Both the position numbers and the translations under genes were made by a program. A stretch of 64,000 nt of DNA from an uncultured Ruminococcus sp. (lineage in GTDB: Bacteria > Bacillota > Clostridia > Oscillospirales > Acutalibacteraceae): assembly GCA_902793125.1 (NCBI GenBank), contig CADBCC010000004.1, forward strand, positions 1-64,000, written 5' to 3'. How positions within the stretch are numbered: position 1 is the first letter of the stretch; every line of letters starts with the position of its first letter. The notes under the pieces are model-generated. The model saw only the letters and a program-made list of their open reading frames with translations, had not been told where the DNA came from and did not search any database. Shown piece by piece: positions 23,873 to 32,788 of this stretch.

Positions 23873-25324
23873 ATGAAAGTGAAAAAACGCATTATAGCTC
23901 TTAGCGCGGGGCTTTTAGCTGTAATGCTGTTTTCTTTCTTATATGTTATGATAGTCGGAAGCCACTATTCATTGAACACATTTATAAAATGTGAAGACAA
24001 AAGGATTCCCGAAGATATTAAAGTGATTATTGAAAATAAAAATGTTTTAAAGAAATCCGATATCCGAACGGATAAAGGAATGCTGTATGTCGATTTTGAC
24101 GCTGTAAGCATGGGGGAAAGCAAGGTTAAAATAACTTATACTCACGAGGGAAAGAAAAACACCGCCGATAACTTTTCGCTAAAAGTTAATATATTTAATA
24201 CAATTATTGACTCGACCGGCGGAATGATTAGTTTTAACGGCTACAGGGCAATAATCCACGCGATAATATTCCAGCTTGTATTTACCGAGGTGATTATGCT
24301 GTGGATGTATATTGACTACAGAAGAAAAGGAAAGTTTTCCTACGCGATGATTGCCTGCGGAGGAATAAGTATCTACAACTTTATTCTTATTGCTTATATT
24401 GCTTTTTGTAATTTTACGGTTTCGGTTTTTTCGTTTACTTTTTTCCTTATGATTATTTCTTCCGCCGGAATGATAATGCTCGTTTTACTTGCTCCGATAA
24501 TGATGATGCTTTCGGTTTTGATTGCAATAAGCAATATCTGGCTTATCCGAAACGAGGGATTCAGCCTGATGAATATGCTCGGAATTGCTTTTGCGGCGCT
24601 TTGGTTTGGCGGAGCTTTACTTACTATCGGCACATTTTTCTTCAACTTTATAAGCAATATTCCTTTCTACAAAGAAATGATGATACCGCTTATCTATATT
24701 GTCGGTTATATTGAGTGTATGTTTATTTCGACCGTTGCCTGTTCGTACCTTGCGACCAAGTACAAGGTGCCGTATGACCGCGATTATATTATTATACTCG
24801 GCTGCGCGATAAGAAAAGACGGAACGCCCACTCCGCTTCTTAAAAACAGAATTGACAGGGCGGTTGAATTTGAAAAGAAACAGTTTGAAAAAACAGGAAA
24901 ACACGCGGTGTTTGTGACTTCGGGAGGACAGGGCTCAGACGAGGTCGTCTCCGAAGCCGAGGCTATGGAAAACTATCTTTTAAGTATAGGGATACCCAAA
25001 AAACAGATTCTTCGTGAGGATAAAAGCGTTAACACATTTGAGAATATGAAGTTTTCAAAAAATCTTATTATGAATAATTCTTATAATTTTGAAAATCAGA
25101 AAATCGCTTTTTCCACAACCAACTACCACGTTTTCAGAGGCTATGTACTCGTTAAGAAAAATGATTTTGAAGCTAAAGGAATTTCCGCGAAAACAAAGCA
25201 GTATTTCTTCCCGAACGCTTTTATAAGAGAGTTTATCGGAATGCTTGTAGATAAGAAATGGAAACATATTGTATTTATTGCTTTAACTGTTATTTTCTTT
25301 GTTTTGCTTTCGTGGCTGATATAA
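23873..25324 (+). CDS. polytopic membrane protein with DUF218 (YdcF/SanA-like) domain
   Basis: 483 residues from ATG 23873 (GGGGTGAGG upstream; an in-frame GTG at 23864 is possible). One N-terminal helix, an external region of ~100 residues, about six further helices, then a DUF218 domain at ~300-440: IIILGCAIRKDGTPTPLL, the loop VTSGGQGSDEVVSEAEAM, an NTFENMKFS segment and STTNYHVFRG. A last helix closes the protein. DUF218 proteins are linked to envelope integrity and peptidoglycan precursor handling in other bacteria; the reaction is not established. The combination with many helices is the common Clostridia form. Confidence 0.85.
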   Translation: MKVKKRIIALSAGLLAVMLFSFLYVMIVGSHYSLNTFIKCEDKRIPEDIKVIIENKNVLKKSDIRTDKGMLYVDFDAVSMGESKVKITYTHEGKKNTADNFSLKVNIFNTIIDSTGGMISFNGYRAIIHAIIFQLVFTEVIMLWMYIDYRRKGKFSYAMIACGGISIYNFILIAYIAFCNFTVSVFSFTFFLMIISSAGMIMLVLLAPIMMMLSVLIAISNIWLIRNEGFSLMNMLGIAFAALWFGGALLTIGTFFFNFISNIPFYKEMMIPLIYIVGYIECMFISTVACSYLATKYKVPYDRDYIIILGCAIRKDGTPTPLLKNRIDRAVEFEKKQFEKTGKHAVFVTSGGQGSDEVVSEAEAMENYLLSIGIPKKQILREDKSVNTFENMKFSKNLIMNNSYNFENQKIAFSTTNYHVFRGYVLVKKNDFEAKGISAKTKQYFFPNAFIREFIGMLVDKKWKHIVFIALTVIFFVLLSWLI

Positions 25325-25357
25325 AGTTTTAAAATATTTTAATAAGTTGTAAACTAA

Positions 25358-25388
25358 AAAGCGCGGCGTATAATCTGCCGCGCTTTAA
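25358..25388. terminator. bidirectional terminator between convergent genes
   Basis: AAAGCGCGGC ... GCCGCGCTTT stem with A and T runs on both sides, serving the genes ending at 25324 and 25391. Confidence 0.88.
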
Positions 25389-25390
25389 AA

Positions 25391-25972
25391 TTATTTATCT
25401 ACTTTTTCTATTCTTTCTTTGGCTTTAATCCTTGCTTCAAGCAATTCGTTTTCATCATTATATCTTTCTTTATCGTCAGGCTGTCTTACTGTAACTCCGA
25501 TTACTCTTGCCTGTTTATGATAAGACATTAAGTGTTTCTTTTTAATTACATACTGATAATCGAATTCGTCGTATTTCGCGATAACAAGCTGTTTAATCTG
25601 CTGCGGGTCAACGTATCTTGCGCCCGAAGCGGAGATTGTAAGAAAGTATTTATCCTTATCGGTTGTTATCGTAGCGTACGCTCTGAAAAGATTGTCTGTT
25701 TCGTGGTATATTGTAAGGTCTTCAATTTTTGTCGATTTACCCTGATAAAAATCTTTCAGCTCGTTAATATTACCGTCAAAATCAACGCTGTATTTTTTAG
25801 TATCTTCGGTAAACATATCTTTTAAACCGTTGCAGGAATTATCGAGCGACTGTACGGTTTGGTTAAAGATGTTTTCGATTTTTGAAGTGTCGTTGCTGAA
25901 GAAAAAAGCGAAAGATACAATTAACGCCAATAAAAGGAAGATTGTTACGCCCGTAACAATAAACTTTTTCAT
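25391..25972 (-). CDS. single-pass membrane or exported protein of unknown function
   Basis: 193 residues from the ATG at 25972 (GAGAGGA at a workable distance; the in-frame ATG at 25981 is too close to it). One N-terminal helix (FIVTGVTIFLLLALIVSFAFFF), then a soluble region outside the cell of mixed alpha/beta character ending in a charged helix (ENELLEARIKAKERIEKVDK). No Cys pair or catalytic motif that I recognise. Alone, with its own promoter and terminator. Confidence 0.75.
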   Translation of the reverse strand: MKKFIVTGVTIFLLLALIVSFAFFFSNDTSKIENIFNQTVQSLDNSCNGLKDMFTEDTKKYSVDFDGNINELKDFYQGKSTKIEDLTIYHETDNLFRAYATITTDKDKYFLTISASGARYVDPQQIKQLVIAKYDEFDYQYVIKKKHLMSYHKQARVIGVTVRQPDDKERYNDENELLEARIKAKERIEKVDK

Positions 25973-26008
25973 ACTTACCATATCCTCTCAAAACATTTAA
26001 CTTATAAT

Positions 26009-26036
26009 ATTATATAACGTACGTAGAATTTGTCAA
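26009..26036 (-). promoter_or_regulatory. sigma-A promoter for the 25391 gene
   Basis: Minus strand TTGACA (26036-26031) and TATAAT (26014-26009), spacer 16. Confidence 0.75.
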
Positions 26037-26049
26037 TACTTAAGAATGA

Positions 26050-27711
26050 TTACTTTCTCAGTAAAAGTCCGTTAGCTAAATCTTCTTTAGCCTGGGCTTT
26101 AACTTTGTAATGCTGTTTTTTACCCGTAGCGGTTCTCGGAACGTCGTCGACAAGTCTGAAATATCTCGGAACCTGGTATTTGGAAAGATTGGGAGAGTTT
26201 TTGCAGAATTCGAGAATTTCCGATACGGTTAAGTCATCATTTTCGGGGATAACATAAGCGACAACCGCTTCGCCTCTCGTTTTATCGGGTACGGAAGTTA
26301 CAATACATTCATTAACCTTATCGAACATATTTATAGCTTCCTCGATACGGGCGGGATAGATGTTTTCGCCTTTACTGATTATCATATCGTCTTTACGTCC
26401 GGCAATGGTTACAAAATTATTTTTATCCCAGGTTCCTATATCGCCTGTGTACATCCAGCCTTTATAGAATTTTTCCTTAGTTACTGTTTCGTTGTTGATG
26501 TAGCAGTAGGTTGTTTTCGCGGGACATTTAATTATAATTTCGCCTTCGGTTTTATTGTCGGTGGGAACAACTTCATCGGGCTTTGCCTTTTTATCCTCGT
26601 AAACTTTAACGACTCTTACTTCGTCGTCGGTACAGCTTTTGCCCGCGCTTCCCGACATCTCGGGTAAATCCTGAGGTCTTAAAAATGTATTCCAGAACGA
26701 TTCGGTTGTGCCGTAACCGTTGAAAATATTGGGAGTGAGAACTTCCTGGAAGCGTATGCAGTCCTGCTTTTCAAGCGGACTTCCCATTGTTACTATACCT
26801 TTAAGCGCGCTTATATCTTTCGGATGTTTTTCCTGGCGTGAAGCTAAAAGTCCGAGTACCGATGGAACGCCTATAAGGAAAGTGATTGAATATTTCTGAA
26901 CATAGTCCAAAGTTTTTTTCGGATGGAACTCACGCATAATTATAATCTCAGCTCCGACGTAAAGACTCGGTGTAATTCCGCCCGAGTGAATACCGCCTCG
27001 ATGGAACCAGGGCGTCATATTCATAGTTTTGTCGTACGGAGAGAGAGGGAAGTGCATAATAACGTCATGCGCCGAGAGCACCTCGTTGATGTTGTTGAGC
27101 GGAATTCCCTTGGGAGTGCCTGTAGTTCCCGAAGTCTGAAGTCTTAAAACCTCGTCGTAAATGTGGGGCTTAAAGTCAACCGGCGGATTATCCTCGCTTT
27201 GGTTGTTTACAAAATCCTCGTACTTTATATGACCTTCCGGAGCGTTTTCATAGCTGTCCGTATAATCTGCCATAATTATAATTTCGGGTTTATGCTCGGC
27301 TAATTTAAGCGCTTTAACGGCTGTGTTTGTAATAGCGCTGTCGTAAATATACACCTTAGGTTTATTATGATTAATAATCTCCGCGGTTTCTCCGGGGGAT
27401 AAATTGAAGTTGGCGGGGTTTGAAATCGCGCCTAACTTCTGCGGAGCGATATATGAAAATACAAAGTAAGGCGAATTGTAAAGCTGGTTAAAAACTATGT
27501 CGCTTTTTTTAACGCCTGATTTTTTCATAGCGTTCGCGAATTTGTTACATTCGCGGTTAAGTTCCGAGTAAGTCCATCTCTGATTTTTAATCGGATCGAA
27601 CAAAGCGGGGTTATCGCCGAATCTCATAACATTTCTTAAAAAGCCGTTAAGCCATGTGTACTCGGATTCAAAAGTTTCTTTGAACATTTTTATATCGTAT
27701 GTATAATCCAT
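26050..27711 (-). CDS. acyl-activating (ANL) enzyme, acyl-CoA synthetase type
   Basis: 553 residues. All core motifs of adenylate-forming ligases are present: phosphate loop LQTSGTTGTPKG, the NGYGTTES adenine motif, YTGDIGTWD, hinge GRKDDMIISKGENIYPARIEE and the catalytic Lys region RTATGKKQHYK near the C-terminus. It activates a carboxylic acid with ATP and passes it to CoA or a carrier thiol; chain length is not readable. It starts 23 bases after the fabF gene in the same operon, and a thioesterase and LysR regulator are encoded nearby. Together they look like a small fatty-acyl or acyl-CoA module (inference). Ribosome site AGAGGT. Confidence 0.9.
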   Translation of the reverse strand: MDYTYDIKMFKETFESEYTWLNGFLRNVMRFGDNPALFDPIKNQRWTYSELNRECNKFANAMKKSGVKKSDIVFNQLYNSPYFVFSYIAPQKLGAISNPANFNLSPGETAEIINHNKPKVYIYDSAITNTAVKALKLAEHKPEIIIMADYTDSYENAPEGHIKYEDFVNNQSEDNPPVDFKPHIYDEVLRLQTSGTTGTPKGIPLNNINEVLSAHDVIMHFPLSPYDKTMNMTPWFHRGGIHSGGITPSLYVGAEIIIMREFHPKKTLDYVQKYSITFLIGVPSVLGLLASRQEKHPKDISALKGIVTMGSPLEKQDCIRFQEVLTPNIFNGYGTTESFWNTFLRPQDLPEMSGSAGKSCTDDEVRVVKVYEDKKAKPDEVVPTDNKTEGEIIIKCPAKTTYCYINNETVTKEKFYKGWMYTGDIGTWDKNNFVTIAGRKDDMIISKGENIYPARIEEAINMFDKVNECIVTSVPDKTRGEAVVAYVIPENDDLTVSEILEFCKNSPNLSKYQVPRYFRLVDDVPRTATGKKQHYKVKAQAKEDLANGLLLRK

Positions 27712-27734
27712 AAAATTACCTCTAAATTACCTTT

Positions 27735-28952
27735 TTACTCGTATTTACCTACAATTACGCTTGAGTTCTGTCCGCCGAAGCCGAACGCGTTGGACATAGC
27801 GTATTTTATTTCCGCCTTTTTAGCCTCGTTCGGAATAAAATCAATACTGCAGGGTATCGGATTTTCGAGGTTGATTGTCGGCGGTAAAATTCCCGTCTCA
27901 ATCGCTTTAACACAGGAGATTACCTCGGTTATTCCGCCGGCTCCCATCATATGGCCCGTAGCGCCTTTTGTGGAGCTTACGAAAGGAGTTTTTTCTCCGA
28001 ACACTTCCTTAACGGCGTGGGTTTCAACCTCGTCGCCTTTCGGGGTAGAAGTTCCGTGGGCGTTAATATATCCTATATCTTCGGGCTGTAATCCGCCTTC
28101 CGATAAAGCCTGTTTCATACACGCTACAGCGCCTTTGCCCTCGGGGTGGGGAGCGGTAACGTGGTAAGCGTCGCAGGTGTTTCCGCAGGCGATGAGCTCG
28201 CCGTAGATTTTAGCGCCTCTTGCTTTTGCGTGTTCTTCTGTTTCAAGAATAAGCGCTCCGCCGCCTTCGCCGATAACGAATCCGTCTCTGCTTTCATCGA
28301 ACGGACAGGAAGCTTTCTGCGGATTTTCATTGTTTCTTGATAATGCCTTTGCGTTGGCGAGGCTGTAAATAAAGATGGGGCAGTGCGCCGATTCCGCTCC
28401 GACCGCTATCATCGCGTCCGCCTTTCCGGCTTTTAAAAGCATAGCCGCCTGATAAATCGCGTCACCGCCTGAGGAGCAGGCTGTGCTTACCGTAAAGCTC
28501 GGTCCCTGGATATCGTGAGCGATAGCGATATTAGCCGCCGCGATATTTCCGAGAATTTTCGGAATAAAACGAGGGCCCACCTTTTTATGGGAAGCTCCCG
28601 TAAGCGCTTCCTGGGTAAAGGCGATAGTTGAAATACCGCTCATAGCCGTACCCATAATAATTCCCGTTCTCATCGGGTCGATTTCAAGCTCGGACTGTTT
28701 AAGCGCTTCCTCAGCCGCGATATAAGCGTACTGCATAAAAGCGTCGGTTTTTCTTACGACATCTTTCGGAAGGTAATCGGCGGGATTAAAATCTTTTATT
28801 TCTCCCGCGATCTGAACCGCTAACTCGCTTGTGTCGAAGCTGCGGATTTTGTCAATTCCCGACTTTCCTTCGATTAGGTTGTTAAAAAAATTATCTACTC
28901 CGATTCCGACAGGGGTAACAGCTCCCATACCGGTAATAACAATTTTGCTCAT
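27735..28952 (-). CDS. fabF: beta-ketoacyl-ACP synthase II
   Basis: 405 residues, normal length. The thiolase-fold catalytic triad is complete: Cys in TVSTACSSGGDAI, His in INAHGTSTPKGDEVE and His in SSTKGATGHMMGAGG. It condenses malonyl-ACP with acyl-ACP in fatty acid elongation. In most Clostridia fabF sits in the fab operon with acpP and fabD; here no carrier, reductase or dehydratase gene is adjacent, and the partners are an acyl-activating enzyme and a divergent LysR gene. It may therefore be an extra or specialised copy (inference). Start ATG 28952, ribosome site GCGAGG. Confidence 0.95.
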   Translation of the reverse strand: MSKIVITGMGAVTPVGIGVDNFFNNLIEGKSGIDKIRSFDTSELAVQIAGEIKDFNPADYLPKDVVRKTDAFMQYAYIAAEEALKQSELEIDPMRTGIIMGTAMSGISTIAFTQEALTGASHKKVGPRFIPKILGNIAAANIAIAHDIQGPSFTVSTACSSGGDAIYQAAMLLKAGKADAMIAVGAESAHCPIFIYSLANAKALSRNNENPQKASCPFDESRDGFVIGEGGGALILETEEHAKARGAKIYGELIACGNTCDAYHVTAPHPEGKGAVACMKQALSEGGLQPEDIGYINAHGTSTPKGDEVETHAVKEVFGEKTPFVSSTKGATGHMMGAGGITEVISCVKAIETGILPPTINLENPIPCSIDFIPNEAKKAEIKYAMSNAFGFGGQNSSVIVGKYE

Positions 28953-28993
28953 AATAAACCTCGCTATTATTTGTATTCTGCATATTCTTATGC

Positions 28994-29031
28994 TATAATT
29001 GAATTATAACAAATAAATGTGAATAATTCAA
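28994..29031 (-). promoter_or_regulatory. fabF promoter overlapping a LysR-type palindrome
   Basis: TATAATTGAATTATA (28994-29008) is a perfect palindrome around one base and fits the T-N11-A pattern of LysR operators. It contains the fabF -10 (TATAAT, 29008-29003), with a -35 TTGAAT at 29031-29026, spacer 17. The same palindrome offers a -10 towards the LysR gene. Confidence 0.6.
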
Positions 29032-29098
29032 TGATTTATTAATGCAAATAAACCATATATAAATGTGATGTAATTCGGATTAAGCATAAGGAGAAATT

Positions 29099-30007
29099 AT
29101 GGACCATATTCAGTTAAAATGTTTTATATCGGTCGCGAGGACACTGAGTTTTTCCGAAGCGGCAAGACGCAACTATGTAAGCCAGTCCACCGTAAGCCGA
29201 TATATAAAGGATTTGGAAAAAGAGTTTGGCGTAAAACTTTTTGAGCGTACAAGGCGTGAGGTTTCTCTTACAAATGAGGGAAAGCTAATTCTTCCGTACG
29301 CCCAGGAAATTATTGATACTCTCAACAAAGCGACTTCCGCTGTAAGCAGACTCCATAGCGGAAGCGGCGGAAGACTGAGGCTTGCCTACGATTCAACGTC
29401 GATTGAGTATCCGACGAAATGTCTGAAAAAGTTTATGAAAAAATATCCCGAAATTTCCGTGGAAATGCAAAAGCTTTCAGGCTCCGAAATCGAATCCGCC
29501 TTAAACTCTACCGATTATGATTTCTATTTTATGATGAGAGATATGCTTCCCGATAACGATAATATCGAAAGTAAAGTAACCCATAAAGATAAATTAAAAC
29601 TTTTAGCTCCTGAAAATTTAAAGATGAACGAAAACGATTTAAAAGGAGTTAATCTAAAAAAACAAAATTTTGTTTTACTGTCCGAAGCCGAAAGCCCGAT
29701 ATTATATATGGAAATAATGGATATATTCCGTACTTTCCATTTCGCTCCCGACTCGGTTGTTGAGTTTGACGACGTTCGCTCGGTTTATATGGCGGTTGCC
29801 GCGGGAATGGGCGTTTCGGTTTTGCCGGAGGGTTTGCTGAAAAACTACGCTCAGCCCGATATAGGAAATTATGAATTCAGCGGTATAGAAACGGATTTAA
29901 CCTATGTTATTGCTTGGCGAAAAAACAATTCCAATCCCGCCGCTCAGCTTTTTATGGATGTTGCGGGAAGCGAAATAACCGAGGATGACGAGGAATATGT
30001 TTTATAG
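29099..30007 (+). CDS. LysR-family transcriptional regulator
   Basis: 302 residues. N-terminal winged helix-turn-helix (IQLKCFISVARTLSFSEAARR, then STVSRYIKDLEKEFGVKLFER) and a C-terminal periplasmic-binding-like effector domain with the usual hinge (VAAGMGVSVLPEG). Divergent from fabF across a 146-base region with a palindromic site, so it most likely controls the fabF/acyl-ligase operon and itself. ATG 29099, ribosome site AAGGAG. Its end overlaps the convergent thioesterase gene by six bases. Confidence 0.93.
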   Translation: MDHIQLKCFISVARTLSFSEAARRNYVSQSTVSRYIKDLEKEFGVKLFERTRREVSLTNEGKLILPYAQEIIDTLNKATSAVSRLHSGSGGRLRLAYDSTSIEYPTKCLKKFMKKYPEISVEMQKLSGSEIESALNSTDYDFYFMMRDMLPDNDNIESKVTHKDKLKLLAPENLKMNENDLKGVNLKKQNFVLLSEAESPILYMEIMDIFRTFHFAPDSVVEFDDVRSVYMAVAAGMGVSVLPEGLLKNYAQPDIGNYEFSGIETDLTYVIAWRKNNSNPAAQLFMDVAGSEITEDDEEYVL

Positions 30008-30430
30008 TTTACTTATTTCAATTAACTTTTTGTGTTCTTTCGGAAAATCTTTTCTGAAAGAAATGTAGGGGAGATACTGTTCTTTGCCCGTTTCTTTCGC
30101 GAAGAAATGCGAGCTTTCTCCCGTATAGCAAAGAGTGTTGTTATTCTCGTTATAGATTTTGTAGGAGAATGTCATCTTTATTCCCTTATATTCTTTGAGC
30201 ATAACCTCAACCCTGAAAGGATCGTCAAAGCGAAGATAGTTTATAAAGTTTTCGCTCGCGCTCTGCGCGGGGATAATACATCCGCGCTTTTCCATTTCTT
30301 TGTAATCCATTATGTTTTCGTTACACCACTGAAGCCGCGCTTCCTCAATTATTTTTAGATAATTTGAGTGGTGAACAACTCCCATACGGTCAGTTTCGTA
30401 GTATTTAACCCGGCGTCTGTATGCAAACAT
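30002..30430 (-). CDS. acyl-CoA/ACP thioesterase, 4HBT (YbgC-like) family
   Basis: 142 residues, hot-dog fold. The N-terminal signature YYETDRMGVVHHSNYLKIIEEAR contains the catalytic Asp of the 4-hydroxybenzoyl-CoA thioesterase family. It hydrolyses an acyl thioester to release a free acid; substrate not predictable. Convergent with the LysR gene, overlapping it by six bases. Ribosome site GGGAG. It fits functionally with the acyl-activating enzyme and FabF next door. Confidence 0.9.
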   Translation of the reverse strand: MFAYRRRVKYYETDRMGVVHHSNYLKIIEEARLQWCNENIMDYKEMEKRGCIIPAQSASENFINYLRFDDPFRVEVMLKEYKGIKMTFSYKIYNENNNTLCYTGESSHFFAKETGKEQYLPYISFRKDFPKEHKKLIEISKL

Positions 30431-30566
30431 TTCTCCATCTCCCTGTGTTTTTATAATTACAAATTAATTATAATTTACCCGCGTATTTTTTACAATACTT
30501 CCTTCAATGCAAATTTCCGCTAAAATGAATAAGCTTATTCGATTTCTGCATAAGTCGAATATAAAA

Positions 30567-30604
30567 AAGCCGAAAACTGAGTTTTAATCCCGGTTTTCGG
30601 CTTA
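30567..30604 (-). terminator. terminator of the nadA-mnmA operon
   Basis: Minus-strand stem AAGCCGAAAAC/GTTTTCGGCTT followed by a T tract just after the mnmA stop. Confidence 0.88.
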
Positions 30605-30609
30605 TTCTG

Positions 30610-31680
30610 TTAAATTATTGTTCCTCCGCCTACTACAACGTCGCCGTCGTACATAACGACCGCCTGGCCTTTGCAGATAGCCCTCTGCGGTTCGTCAAAA
30701 ATAATATGTATTTTATCGTCGCTGAGCTGTGTAACTACGGCGGGCTGTTCTTTCTGGTTGTATCTTACTTTCGCGTTTATACGCATGGGTTCTTTAATTC
30801 TGTCGGTTGTAATGAGGTTTAGCTCGTTCGCGAAAAGTTCTTTTGAAAATAAATCCTCGTTTTTACCGAGAATAACTTTATTGTTTTCTAAATCCTTTTC
30901 GCATACGTACATCGGCTCGGGAAGCGCGAGTCCGAGACCTTTTCTCTGACCGATAGTGTATCTTATAATGCCTTTGTGTTCGCCTAAAACATTTCCGTTT
31001 TTATCCGTGAAGTCGCCGTTTTTATATTTTTTGCCCGTGTACTGTTCAATAAACTCGGCGTATTTTCCGTTCGGCACAAAGCATATATCCTGGCTGTCGT
31101 GCTTTTTCGCGTTGATAAATCCGTTTTCTTCCGCTAAAAGTCTGACTTCGTTTTTTGTCATTTTACCCAGCGGAAAAAGCGTATGTTTAAGCTGCTCCTG
31201 CGTCAGCGAATAAAGCACATAGCTCTGGTCTTTTGTATCGTCAAGCGCTTTTTTCAGTATATAGCGTTTAAGCTCTTCGCTGTACTCGATTACGGCGTAA
31301 TGCCCCGTAACGACATAATCCATCTCAAGTTCTTTCATTCTTTTCATAAGGCGGTCGAACTTAATATATCTGTTGCAGTCTATGCACGGGTTCGGTGTTG
31401 AGCCGTTTTCGTAAGCTTTAATGAATCTTGTGATTACCTGATCGTTAAAGCTGTCCCTGAAGTTGAAAACGTAGTAGGGGATATTGAGCTTGTTGCAAAC
31501 CGCCCTCGCGTCTTCTATATCGCTGAGCGAACAGCAGGTGTTGGATTTTTCTTCTCCGATATCATCGTTATCGTAAAGCTTCATAGTTATGCCGATAGAG
31601 TCGTATCCTGTTTTTTTAATTAAAAAAGCGGCGACTGAACTGTCAACGCCGCCGCTCATAGCAATGAGTGCTTTTTTCAT
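30610..31680 (-). CDS. mnmA: tRNA 2-thiouridine(34) synthase MnmA
   Basis: 356 residues, standard length. PP-loop ATP site MSGGVDSSVAAFL at residues 7-19; catalytic Cys pair in STPNPCIDCNRYIKF and SQDICFVPNG; C-terminal beta-barrel. It thiolates U34 of Lys, Glu and Gln tRNAs using sulfur relayed from a cysteine desulfurase. The gene starts two bases after the nadA stop, so the pair is co-translated; its ribosome site lies inside the end of nadA. Confidence 0.96.
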   Translation of the reverse strand: MKKALIAMSGGVDSSVAAFLIKKTGYDSIGITMKLYDNDDIGEEKSNTCCSLSDIEDARAVCNKLNIPYYVFNFRDSFNDQVITRFIKAYENGSTPNPCIDCNRYIKFDRLMKRMKELEMDYVVTGHYAVIEYSEELKRYILKKALDDTKDQSYVLYSLTQEQLKHTLFPLGKMTKNEVRLLAEENGFINAKKHDSQDICFVPNGKYAEFIEQYTGKKYKNGDFTDKNGNVLGEHKGIIRYTIGQRKGLGLALPEPMYVCEKDLENNKVILGKNEDLFSKELFANELNLITTDRIKEPMRINAKVRYNQKEQPAVVTQLSDDKIHIIFDEPQRAICKGQAVVMYDGDVVVGGGTII

Positions 31681-31681
31681 T

Positions 31682-32596
31682 TTATCCCAATCTGATCATT
31701 TCATCAATACATTTTTTTGCGTCATTTATTGTTTTTTCGTCGAGTATAATTTCTTCGCCCGCGGTACCGTTTACACAGTTGTAAAGGTCAACTAAAGTAG
31801 TCGCTTTCATATTAGGGCAGATAAGTTTAAGAGAAAGGTAATGGAACTTTTTATCGGGACACATATACTGAAGGTGTTCCGCAATACTGATTTCCGTTCC
31901 GATTATAAATTCCTTTTTATCCGATTTAACAGCGTAGTTCATAATTCCCGAGGTTGAGCCGACGTAATCTGCCATATTTAAAACTTCGGGAGTACATTCG
32001 GGATGTACAAGAAGTAAGGCTTTGGGGTAAAGCTCTTTTGCTTTTTTTACGTCATCCTTATTTACGCAGGCGTGAATAGGACATCCGCCCGATAATAGCT
32101 TGAAGTTTTTATCGGGAATTTGCTTCGCGACATAATCGCCGAGGTTGCAGTCGGGAATAAAGAGAATGTTTTTATTCTCGATTTTTTTACATATTTCAAC
32201 CGCGGAGGATGATGTTACGCAAACGTCGCATATTGTCTTTAAATCGGCGGTGGTATTAATATAAGCTACTACCGTGTAATCGGGATATTGCTTTTTAACC
32301 TGAGAGATAAGCTGTTTATCCATCTGGTCCGCCATAGAGCATCCCGCGTGGGGATTGGGTAAATATACTTTTTTTTCGGGAGCTAAAATTTTACAGGTTT
32401 CCGCCATAAAACGCACGCCGCTCATAATAATATTCTTATTTTCGGCTTTGCTCGCGTCAACCGAGAGTTTGTAAGAGTCGCCCGTATAATCCGCGACTTC
32501 CAAAATTTCCCTCGCCTGGTAGCTGTGCGCTAAAATACATATATCTTTTTCTTTTTTAAGTCTAATTATTTCGTTTTGAAGCTCTGAAATTGTCAT
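31682..32596 (-). CDS. nadA: quinolinate synthase
   Basis: 304 residues from ATG 32596 (GGGGTGA upstream); upstream in-frame codons would run into the promoter. The three [4Fe-4S] Cys contexts are visible: NPHAGCSMADQMD, the CDVCVTSSSAVE/GGCPIHACV region and HPECTPEVLN. It condenses iminoaspartate with dihydroxyacetone phosphate to quinolinate for NAD synthesis. No nadB or nadC is adjacent, unlike the usual nadABC operon; it is paired with mnmA instead. Confidence 0.95.
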   Translation of the reverse strand: MTISELQNEIIRLKKEKDICILAHSYQAREILEVADYTGDSYKLSVDASKAENKNIIMSGVRFMAETCKILAPEKKVYLPNPHAGCSMADQMDKQLISQVKKQYPDYTVVAYINTTADLKTICDVCVTSSSAVEICKKIENKNILFIPDCNLGDYVAKQIPDKNFKLLSGGCPIHACVNKDDVKKAKELYPKALLLVHPECTPEVLNMADYVGSTSGIMNYAVKSDKKEFIIGTEISIAEHLQYMCPDKKFHYLSLKLICPNMKATTLVDLYNCVNGTAGEEIILDEKTINDAKKCIDEMIRLG

Positions 32597-32651
32597 AATA
32601 TCACCCCGGTCAGGACAGAATATATAAGTACGAATCCTGAAATTTAGTTCT

Positions 32652-32680
32652 ATTATACATTTTAATGATAGGTTTTTCAA
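32652..32680 (-). promoter_or_regulatory. promoter of nadA-mnmA
   Basis: Minus strand TTGAAA (32680-32675) and TATAAT (32657-32652), spacer 17. Confidence 0.78.
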
Positions 32681-32719
32681 GACTTTTATGTTTTTTGTAA
32701 ATTTTAAATGAATTTGGTA

Positions 32720-32748
32720 TTTACATTTTGAAAAATGTGTGTTATAAT
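32720..32748 (+). promoter_or_regulatory. promoter for the sortase substrate
   Basis: TTTACA (32720-32725) and TATAAT (32743-32748), spacer 17, with an extended -10 TG at 32740-32741. Confidence 0.78.
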
Positions 32749-32788
32749 CCAAGAGTATAGATGTATTTTGACTATGGAGGTAATATTT

